DNA of 42,033 nt. Source: Pseudomonadota bacterium. Its GTDB lineage: Bacteria; Myxococcota_A; UBA9042; GCA-2863065. The first letter of the stretch is position 1; each line of letters opens with the position of its first letter. The notes under the pieces are model-generated. The model worked only from the letters and a program-made list of their open reading frames with translations, did no database searches and was not told the origin of the DNA. The stretch is from assembly GCA_005776725.1 (NCBI GenBank), contig SXOO01000292.1, positions 1 to 42,033 on the forward strand, written 5' to 3'. This document shows positions 33,101-39,700 of this stretch, in pieces. The position numbers and the translations under genes are program-made.

Positions 33101-33531
33101 GGTTCCTCACCTACGACACGGCCGCTCACAGCGACCTCATGACCAACACCTGGTGCACCTGTGGCTGCGGGAAGATGGCGCTGTCTCAGTGCCCGCTGGA
33201 CTGTCCGTGGTCGCCGCACTTCAAGCGGGTCTTCAAGGTCCTGCTCACCATCGGCTACAGCCGCGAGGAGGCCCGCGTCCACTACCTGGAAGAGATCAAC
33301 GTGGCGCACCGGAAGGCCGAGGAGCCGCGCTTCACTCTCGAGCAGATCTGGCTGAACCGCGATCCCAAGCTCTCCTGGGGCGTGCCCGTGGCGCTGGCCG
33401 TGGTGGCAACGGTCGTGATCGCGGGCGTGGTCGCGCGGAGGCTGCGCCAGTCGGCGCCGGCCCCCGTGGTGGCTGCGGGGCCCGAGCGCTCTGAGGCCTA
33501 TCGCTCGGACATCGACGATCTCGGAGTGTAG
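30100..33531 (+). CDS. ccmF: Fusion of CcmF heme lyase with a C-terminal CcmH-like Cys-rich region
   Basis: A 1,143-residue membrane protein. The CcmF part (1 to about 880) has many transmembrane helices and the WWD region WGGFWMWDP (236-244). Four conserved heme-ligating histidines are in place: H173 (AIHPPSLL), H261 (FLHSII), H303 (SIHAF) and H554 (IVHVGLALMF), the first three at the same numbers as in E. coli CcmF. A large periplasmic insertion precedes the last helix. After a Pro/Ala linker comes another hydrophobic segment (about 888-906), then QGAP repeats, and two Cys-rich parts: LRCVCEE with CTCPYG (about 942-965) and C1019-T-C-G-C-G with CPLDCP (1031-1036), followed by a final helix. 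The C-terminal part resembles CcmH domains that keep apocytochrome cysteines reduced. There is no stop codon between the two halves. Confidence 0.85.
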   Translation: MQAVGTLLLHVVFVLTAATGALGIAAAVLRDARLLVGVRAALFALFALSLAMAGVLWHGYFSHDFASKYIATYSDRDMPPIYLFTSFWGGEKGALLFWATMLTGFSAVAVHQARDRDVAYVGWASAILCGAILFYDVLMVFESNPFELFRTQLGPADGRGLNPLLQNPTMAIHPPSLLTGYIAFTIPFAFGAASLITGRLGDQWARDTRKWTIVSWLFLSTGLVLGGAWAYQELGWGGFWMWDPVENAGLIPWFTATAFLHSIIVQERYEMLRRWNFSLVCLTFFLTIFGTFLTRSQLIVSIHAFADSKLSEYFLWYMGGLAAVSAALLIWRWRALAATTRIESFLSREAMFVLNNVLLLLCAFIVMWGTLYSKISEAAAFRAIYNGVAEALSYVGIAMDTIHHKQELGEPWFNAVMVPAGVALLMLTGLGPLFAWRRTKGAALRRTFLLPFVLTVLPMAAIVVATAWWRCHAIAQTIDGSLSDGWALWVLTLENTDYYAFVGIGFAWFVLAGVAVEFWKGGRIRQKKRGGGLTANIFVLVLRSKRRYVGYIVHVGLALMFVGFAGAAFKKSVPETALHPGAQLKVGGYSLTYASSHDVYEDGQGYAASRAAIVVQEAGETVPVEAVDRLAAWVEQRSLGPVHLETKTDSPKVLLRFASPEARDRARSELYVASVLKRRFSVLPPRKGQDSSTLRLGFADSRLVQSFPFFIHKHVDDLRRNLGGLQYGRARVESRPGQAEITLNFENAADASRVAAQLREPPALEGVMMCTLNAALDGVEVILEGTGKVLSPEVRRYLKHMNPTTEVAIWSRIHEDVYIAMRPDMGQSFVNVLAFVNPLINLVWLGTVIMFLGGLLLLAPTDWLIAESAASAPAEPPPAASSGAMAAARSTGAGVLLLLILGALAAPERAQAQGAPEPARAQGAPTARGQGAPELMRALRCVCEEGGEPTVDPTRTLRDCTCPYGASVRARLEAALAADGSRAAQVKVLGEFVEEDPSNERFLTYDTAAHSDLMTNTWCTCGCGKMALSQCPLDCPWSPHFKRVFKVLLTIGYSREEARVHYLEEINVAHRKAEEPRFTLEQIWLNRDPKLSWGVPVALAVVATVVIAGVVARRLRQSAPAPVVAAGPERSEAYRSDIDDLGV
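32836..32897 (+). repeat. Three copies of an 11-base unit (CAGGGGGCGCC) in the ccmF-ccmH linker
   Basis: Perfect copies lie at 32836-32846, 32863-32873 and 32887-32897 (27- and 24-base spacing). They encode repeated Q-G-A-P between the CcmF and CcmH-like parts, a spacing element or a slippage-prone linker. Confidence 0.75.
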
Positions 33532-33536
33532 TCGCG

Positions 33537-33875
33537 ATGGATGCGCTGCATGTTGGTTTCGGGTTCGCGGTGCTCGCGTTCGTCTTCCTGGCGATCGCGC
33601 TGCTCGGGCGCCTCGGACGCGCGGTGGGCACTGCCGAGGCCGCGATCCGCGTGCGGGACGCGGCGGGGAAGCTGGTGGACTTGGAGCAGCGCTCCAGGCT
33701 CGTGGAGCGTCGCGACGCCCTGGGTGAGGAGCTCCGCACGATCGAGGTCGACTTCCGCCTGGGTCGCATCGACGGCGCGGCCTACGAGGCGGAGCGCCGC
33801 CGGTTGGAGCCGCTGATCGTGGCCGTGCTGCGCGAGCTCGACCGCCTGGACGCGGCGCTGGACGAGGCCGCATGA
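33537..33875 (+). CDS. Small single-pass membrane protein with coiled coil, CcmI-like
   Basis: A 112-residue protein with an ATG at 33537, five bases after the ccmF stop. One N-terminal transmembrane segment (about 6-26, GFGFAVLAFVFLAIALLG) is followed by a long amphipathic helix with EQRSRLVERRDALGEELRT, then DFRLGRIDGAAYEAERRRLEP. The last pattern (D-x-R-x-G-x-I/L-x-x-x-x-Y-x-x-x-R) is common in small CcmI-type/SHOCT-like proteins near cytochrome c maturation genes. In canonical systems CcmI holds apocytochrome C-termini. It overlaps the next gene in ATGA fashion. The CcmI assignment is by position and pattern, not by full-length homology. Confidence 0.65.
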   Translation: MDALHVGFGFAVLAFVFLAIALLGRLGRAVGTAEAAIRVRDAAGKLVDLEQRSRLVERRDALGEELRTIEVDFRLGRIDGAAYEAERRRLEPLIVAVLRELDRLDAALDEAA

Positions 33876-35026
33876 CGCTCACTTCTGCAGCGCTCCTGGC
33901 CGTGTTCGCGCTGGCGCAACACGCCGGCGCCCCGGGCGAGACGGAGGCGGTGGTCACGAACCGGACGGTCACGGCTTCCACGCGTCTCGTGCAGGTCCTC
34001 CCGGACGGGCGGTCCGCGGCCGGGGTGGGGTTGCGCGCCTGGCTGCTCGCCAGCGTCAACAAGCCCGGACCTCACGGTGGCTCCCAGGAGCTGGTGCACC
34101 GAATGAGTGCGCTGGCTGGGCCCGACGGGCAGGTCAGCTTCACCGACGTACCGGTCATCGAGGGCGCTCAGTACCACTTCGAGGCGCCCTACCAGGGCGT
34201 CCCGTATCGCAGCGGCGCTTTCGAGGCGGGCCAGAGCGCGCCGCCAGAGCTGCGCGTGTTCCCGGTGAGCGCGGAGCGCCCGATCGGCGACACGGTGCGC
34301 TTCCGCATGCAGGTCGTGGTCGAGGTGACCGAGGCGTATCTCAGCGTGACTCAGCACGTACGTGTGGAGAACACCGGGACGATCACGTGGGATGCCGACG
34401 CCACGCGGGGGCTGCGGCTCCCCACGCTCTCGTACGTCGCCCTCGACCGGGTGGCCGCCTGGGGGATATTCCCGGAGGGCCGACCCGTCGGTAGCCCTCG
34501 CCCGTCAACCGGCCTGGGCCGCGTGGTCGGCGAGAGCGGCGCGCTGGTGTTTCGCGGCCCCGTTGCGCCTGGGAACGGGCTCTTCTTCCAGTTCCGGTAT
34601 GACGTGCCGTATGGCCGGGAGTCGGCGCGCGTTGGCCTCGTCTCCGATATCCCGATCGAGGAGCTCGTCGTCACCGTGCGGGAGCCCGTTGGTCACGACG
34701 TCACGTCGGAGCTCGAGCGCCGGCACCGCGCCTTTCCGCGCGAGGAGGAGGGCGTAGGCCAAGTCGACGCCCTCGTGGAGGGGCGCGTCGCGGCCGGCGA
34801 GCTGGTCACGCTGCGCCTTGGGCGGTTGCCGGCGGAGTCTGCGGTTCCGAGGCGGCTCACGGCCGGCGTCTCGATCGTGCTGCTCCTCTGCGCCATCCCG
34901 TGGGTGGCCGGGCTGCGTCGCCGGCTCTCCGGCGGGACCGCTGCCAACGCCGGCGTTCGCCCGTCTCGCGGTGGTGATGACGGTTTGCGGACAGACCCCC
35001 AGCCCGGGGTCGCCCCCCAGGCATGA
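33872..35026 (+). CDS. Exported protein with C-terminal membrane anchor in the ccm operon, function unknown
   Basis: A 384-residue protein with an ATG at 33872 overlapping the CcmI-like stop by four bases, and ending in a four-base overlap (ATGA) with ccmA. A signal peptide (MTLTSAALLAVFALAQHAGA) is followed by beta-sandwich-like modules (VVTNRTVTASTRLVQVLPDG, FTDVPVIEGAQYHFEAPYQG) of the carboxypeptidase-regulatory kind, a domain with VRVENTGTITWDADATRG, and one C-terminal hydrophobic helix (about 330-348, LTAGVSIVLLLCAIPWVAGL) with a basic/Ser/Gly cytoplasmic tail. No cysteines of a thioredoxin type are visible, so it is not CcmG. Its tight embedding in the operon suggests a role in heme delivery or substrate handling. 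Confidence 0.7.
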   Translation: MTLTSAALLAVFALAQHAGAPGETEAVVTNRTVTASTRLVQVLPDGRSAAGVGLRAWLLASVNKPGPHGGSQELVHRMSALAGPDGQVSFTDVPVIEGAQYHFEAPYQGVPYRSGAFEAGQSAPPELRVFPVSAERPIGDTVRFRMQVVVEVTEAYLSVTQHVRVENTGTITWDADATRGLRLPTLSYVALDRVAAWGIFPEGRPVGSPRPSTGLGRVVGESGALVFRGPVAPGNGLFFQFRYDVPYGRESARVGLVSDIPIEELVVTVREPVGHDVTSELERRHRAFPREEEGVGQVDALVEGRVAAGELVTLRLGRLPAESAVPRRLTAGVSIVLLLCAIPWVAGLRRRLSGGTAANAGVRPSRGGDDGLRTDPQPGVAPQA

Positions 35027-35769
35027 CCGGTGACTCGAGCCCCAGCGGCGCCCTGGCGGAGTCCGGTCTGGTCGCGCCTCGGGGGCCTCGCGTGTCTCTG
35101 GTCACTCAGGGGCTTGGGCGGGCGTTCGGCCGGCGGCACGCGCTCCGGGACGTGACCTTTACGGCGGGTGGCGGCGACGTGGTCGCGCTGGTCGGTCACA
35201 ACGGCGCCGGTAAGTCCACGCTCTTGCAGGTTTTGTCCACCCGTATCGCGCCGACGCAGGGGCGGGCGCTCCTCGACGATGAGCTCCTCTCTCCGGGCTG
35301 CCCGGCTCGGGTCCGCCTTGGATACGTGAGCCACCAGTCGTTCTTGTACGGGGCGCTCACCGCCCGCGAGAACCTCGCGCTCTCGGCGCGTCTCGGAGGG
35401 TTCCCGGAAGACGCGGTCGTGCCCACCCTCGAGCGCGTGGGGCTGGGGCGAGCCAAAGACCGCCTGGCACGCGAGCTCTCCCGCGGCATGACCCAGCGGC
35501 TCATGATCGCGCGGCTTCTGCTGCAGGACGCGCGCGTCTGGCTGCTGGACGAGCCCAGCACCGGGCTCGACGCGGTGGGGCTCACCTGGCTGCAGGGCGA
35601 GGTCGAGAGCGCCGCGGCCATGGGAAGGGTGGTGCTCTTCTCGTCCCACGATCGCGGGCTGCTGGAGCGCTCGGCCACCCAGGGTCTTCGGCTCGACGGC
35701 GGGCGCCTGACCGACTTCGGCCCGTTCCGCGCGCGGGCCACGGACGAGTGGCTTCGGAGCAGCGCGTGA
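35023..35769 (+). CDS. ccmA: Heme exporter ATP-binding protein CcmA
   Basis: A 248-residue ABC ATPase. Walker A is GHNGAGKST (58-66), the Q-loop glutamine is in YVSHQSFLYG (101-110), the signature is LSRGMTQR (152-159), Walker B is VWLLDEPSTGLD (172-183) and the switch His is in FSSHD. The variant LSRGMxQR signature and the operon partner CcmB point to CcmA, which with CcmB releases holo-CcmE. An N-terminal extension of about 25 residues precedes the ABC domain. It overlaps both neighbours by four bases. Confidence 0.88.
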   Translation: MTGDSSPSGALAESGLVAPRGPRVSLVTQGLGRAFGRRHALRDVTFTAGGGDVVALVGHNGAGKSTLLQVLSTRIAPTQGRALLDDELLSPGCPARVRLGYVSHQSFLYGALTARENLALSARLGGFPEDAVVPTLERVGLGRAKDRLARELSRGMTQRLMIARLLLQDARVWLLDEPSTGLDAVGLTWLQGEVESAAAMGRVVLFSSHDRGLLERSATQGLRLDGGRLTDFGPFRARATDEWLRSSA

Positions 35770-36500
35770 CGGGCGGACGATCCCAGCCGCCGGGCCAGCG
35801 CGCGAACACGGGGCCAGCATCCGTGCTCCGCGGCGCGCTGTTGATGTTCCAGAAAGACCTGCACATCGAGCGGCGCTCGAAGGAGCTGCTCTTCACGGTG
35901 GTGGCGTTCGCCGTGATCGCCACGGTGCTCTTCGCGCTCTCGTTCAACCTGGATGACGACCGGACCCGGGCCTACACGCCTGGCATCCTCTGGGTCACCG
36001 TCCTCTTCTCCGGGTCGCTGGCGCTGGGGCGGCTCTACGACGCCGAGCGCGACAACGACTGCCTCGGTGGGCTGCTCTTGTCGGCCATGGACCCGCGCAG
36101 CCTCTACCTCGGGAAGCTCCTCACGTTGCTCGTGGCGATGGGGCTCATGGAGGCGCTGACGGTGCCGCTGGTGGTGCTGTTCTTCGATGTGGGCCGGGTG
36201 GCTCCACCGGGCGCCCTCGGGGTGGTGTTCCTGGCGCTTGGGCTTGGCACCCTCGGCTTCGCGGCGATCGGCAACCTGTTCGCGGCAATGCTGCTGTCGT
36301 CCCGGCTCCGCGAGATCCTGGTCCCGGTCATCGTCTTTCCGCTGGTGACCCCGGTGCTCATCGCCGGGGTTCAGTGCACCCGCGCGGTGCTGAGCGGCGA
36401 CTTCGAGATCTCACATTGGCTCTGGCTGCTCGGCGCGTTCGACGCGATCTACCTCACCATCGCGCTCGCGCTCTTTCCGCTGATGCTCAGGGAGTCGTGA
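35766..36500 (+). CDS. ccmB: Heme exporter membrane protein CcmB
   Basis: A 244-residue membrane protein with about six transmembrane helices. The GTG at 35766 overlaps the ccmA stop as GTGA, matching the other junctions of the operon; an in-frame GTG at 35748 is possible. The CcmB signature appears as FQKDLHIERRSKELL (about 28-42), and LLLSAMDPRSLYLGKLL and NLFAAMLLSSRLREILVPVIVFPL are typical of the family. With CcmA it forms the ABC complex required for CcmE recycling. No ccmC or ccmD follows; the operon ends here with a convergent small reading frame. Confidence 0.87.
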   Translation: MTGGRSQPPGQRANTGPASVLRGALLMFQKDLHIERRSKELLFTVVAFAVIATVLFALSFNLDDDRTRAYTPGILWVTVLFSGSLALGRLYDAERDNDCLGGLLLSAMDPRSLYLGKLLTLLVAMGLMEALTVPLVVLFFDVGRVAPPGALGVVFLALGLGTLGFAAIGNLFAAMLLSSRLREILVPVIVFPLVTPVLIAGVQCTRAVLSGDFEISHWLWLLGAFDAIYLTIALALFPLMLRES

Positions 36501-36508
36501 GCTGCAGG

Positions 36509-36524
36509 GCGCGCCGCTGCGCGC
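36509..36524. terminator. Short hairpin after ccmB
   Basis: GCGCG (36509-36513) and CGCGC (36520-36524) flank a six-base loop, nine bases after the ccmB stop and before the convergent small frame. The stem is short and has no T-tract. Confidence 0.2.
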
Positions 36525-36530
36525 ACCACC

Positions 36531-36614
36531 TCAGCTCAAGCGCGAAGCCACCGCCAGCCCGATCGCGAACCAGAAGACCGCTGCGTTGAGTCCAAAGGGC
36601 CGTCGTCGCGTCAC
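36531..36614 (-). CDS. Candidate 27-residue single-helix membrane protein
   Basis: A 28-codon frame (GTG at 36614, TGA at 36531-36533). It is preceded by a strong purine run, GGAGAGGAG, six bases before the GTG. The product starts with a basic TRRRPFGLN and continues as one hydrophobic helix (AAVFWFAIGLAVASRL), the layout of small membrane accessory proteins such as CydX or CcoS. It is convergent to ccmB. It could equally be chance in G+C-rich DNA; the ribosome binding site and the positive-inside layout are the only support. Confidence 0.35.
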   Translation of the reverse strand: MTRRRPFGLNAAVFWFAIGLAVASRLS

Positions 36615-36675
36615 TCTCGTCTCCTCTCCGGGGGGCAAAGGCCGGGCCGGGCGTGTGGGGCGTTCGGCCGAATGA

Positions 36676-36685
36676 CCATATATGG
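36676..36685. promoter_or_regulatory. A+T-rich palindrome CCATATATGG
   Basis: A perfect ten-base palindrome in otherwise G+C-rich DNA, in the 280-base gap (36501-36780) between ccmB and the HEAT-repeat gene. It is a plausible operator or promoter core for the HEAT gene, about 105 bases upstream of the ATG, or for the small minus-strand frame. The rest of the gap shows no clear promoter. Confidence 0.35.
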
Positions 36686-36780
36686 GCATGGCAGGCGCGG
36701 TTCTCCCACCGTGACTCGCCGTCGTCAAGGGGTTGGCTTGCGCCTCTCGACGGGGTGTGTTCGGATTCCGCCCCACGTCC

Positions 36781-39700
36781 ATGGACTCCGGCTGCGCCGG
36801 GTTCCGGGTAATCCGCTGCGGGCGCGACGCCACGCAGGGGGTGGCTCGCGTGTACGAGGCGTGTGATGTTGCGGGTGAGGCGGGGGCGCGGTTGAGCGAA
36901 GGGCTCGGGCAGGCGGACTTCGAACGGCAGGCGGCGCGGCTAGCCGGCGGGCTCGCGAGTGAGCTCGTCGATGTCGCCTTGGCGCACCGCGGCGCCCTGC
37001 GTCGACGCGCCTTCGAAGAGGTCCCCGGGCTCTCGGAGGCGGAGTGCGCGCGTCTACTCGACAGGGTAGAGCCGCTACTGGAGGGCCCGGCCGGCCGTGA
37101 GCCGGCGGCCGCGCAGCGCGCTCTTGTCGACAAGCAGTCCGTGGGTGTCTCGTTCATCGTGTGCTTGGCCCGCCGCAAGGGCAAAGCCGCGGACCGCGCG
37201 CGTAAGCGCCTCGAGGCCGTCCAGGAAGCACCCGCGCCGGCGCATCGCGCGCTCGCGGGCGCGAGCCGTCTGGATGACCCGAGCCTCGGGGTTCGGATCC
37301 GCGCCACCGCCCGTCTCGCCAGCACCACGGGCGCGGACGAGCTGCTCCTCGTCCTCCTGCAATCCGGCTACGCCGGCGCCCGGTGCGCGGCCCTCGAGGC
37401 GCTGCAGCGCGGGCCCACGGCTCCGGCGCTCTCAGCGGCGCTTCCAGCGCAGCTCACGCACTCGTCGAGGTCGGTGCGACGGCGCGCCGCCGAGGTCTTG
37501 CTGGCGAGCGGCGCGTCTACGTCGGGTCGCGTCACGATGGAGCCTTGTCCGCTGGTGCGGCGCGTCCTCGCGTGCGGGCTGTCGGATGCCGCCGAGCTGG
37601 CGCAGCTCGTCGAGCGGGACATCGACCCCGAGACGCGGCTCGCGGCGGTGGAGGCGGGCGCGGGCTCCGCCAGCGTGCTCCAGGTAGCTCTACTCGATGG
37701 CGACCGCTTCGTTCGCGCGCGCGCCGAGGCGCTCACCGGGGGCGGCGGCGCAGATGCGCTGCGGGCAGAGCGACTCGTGGATGCCGAGGCGTGGGAGCAG
37801 GCGATCGCGCTCGGCGCGTCCGCGCTTGGGCCTCTCCTCGCAAGGGTCCAGCAGGCCTTCGTGCCGTCCACTCGGGAGGCCGCGGCCCGAGCTGGGGCGC
37901 TCGGCGCGCTTGGGCGATTGGGGCCGCTCCTGCCGCATGCCGAGCGTCACCGCGTGGAGTCAGCGGCCTGCGGCCTGGTAGCCGACGTGGACGGCCGGAT
38001 TCGAGCGCGCGCCTTGGGCCTCCTCGAGACGATGGAGTCCAGCGAGCCCGCTGCGCGCGCGGCGGCGGCCCGCGCCGTAGTCGATCGCGAGCCCGAGGTG
38101 CGCGTGGCCGCGCTCTCCGCTGTAGCGGGCCTTCGCGTGCTCGACGCGGTGCTCGCGGTCACCCTGCGGCTCACGGATCCCGAGGAGCCGGTGCGGCTTG
38201 CGGCCGTTCGCGCACTGGGCAGGCTCGGGGCCCTCGAGTTCCTCGCGGCGCTCGCGGGTGGCCGCTGGCCCCCGGAGTTCGTCGGCGCCATTGCACGCCC
38301 AGATCCGGCGGCGGCCTTGCTGGGCGACCGCGGCCGATCCGTCGAGGACGTCCCTCCGACCGCGCTCCGCGTCGAGGCGCTGCTCTTCCTCGGACAGCTC
38401 CCCGCCCCCCCGTCCATCGCCCTCTCCGCCACCGTGGGGCAGCTAGCGGCTACGGTCCCGTCGCTGCGGCAGGCCGCCGAGCGCGCCGTGCGAGGGCAGG
38501 GGTGGTTGCCGATCGGCCGACCTGACCGAAGCGGGCGTGGGGTCGAGTCCTGGCTCACGCCGGACGAGGTGGCGCCCGGCGCGTTCGCGGCGGGCGGTCG
38601 CGAAGTGGTGCTGCGGCACGCGGCGAACGGTCCCGACCCCCGGCTCGCCGCCGGGGTGTTTCACGCCGTGCGGCGGGAGTCGCTGGGGGCGCTCATCGAT
38701 CTGGCGCGCGCCCACCGCGACCACGTCGATGCCGGGGTACGGCTCGCGGCGGCGGAGGCCGCGGCGGCGCTGGGCGACGTGCCGCCCGAGGCTGACGCGC
38801 GCATCCCCGGAGCACGCGCGTGGGCCGCCCTGGCGTGCGCCAAGGACGAGTTCGCCGTTGCCGCCCGGTGGGCTGGGGCCGCGTTCGGCCCGCTCGCGGC
38901 CGTGGTGGCCGACCGCACCCGACACCCCGCGGAGCGAGGGGGCGCGCTGCGGTCCCTCGTGACGGCCAGCCGCGGCGATGCCACGGTCACCGAGCAGGCT
39001 CGGCGGGCGCTGCTGGAGCTGTTGGCCGGGGATGCAGGACCGGCTGCTCTCGAGGGCGTAGCGCCGGACGGGGCAGGGCACCCGGAGGCCGCGGCCCCCG
39101 CGGCGCTGGTCGCCGCGGCGCTCACCGGCCTCGTCGAGCTCGGCGTGCCGGCCGAAGCGGTCCCCGTGTTGGTTCGAACGCTCGCTACACCTCGTGGCGT
39201 CCGTGCCACCGAGTGGGAGCGGCCTCGGAGCGAGGCGGTGCGTGCGCTGTCGAGCCTCGGTGGCGCCGCGCAGGAGCGCCTGCGCCAGCTCATCGCGGTT
39301 GGCGGTACGCTGGCGGGTGGGCCTGACGCCGACGTCCGCGTGGCGGCGGTGCGTGCGCTCGCCGGCATAGCCGGCGCCCGTGCCGACCTGCTCGTGGCCC
39401 TCAGCGACGAGGCCCCGGCGGTTCGCGTGGCGGCCGTGGAGGCGCTCGCGAGCGACCGCGCGGTGGTGCTTCCCCTCCTCGGCGATGGCGACGCTGGCGT
39501 GGTACGCGCCGTGATCTCCGCCGTGGGGCCCTTGGTGGAGCCGCTCAGTCACGCGGTGGCGCTGTTGGCGCGCGACCCAGGCATCGACGGCCAAGGACCT
39601 CGGTTCGCCCAGGCTGACACTCTGGCCATCGAGGCTGCGCCGCTGCTCCTTCACGCCTTGCGCGACCGCGCGCGAGACCCCGCCACGGGCCGCCGGCGCG

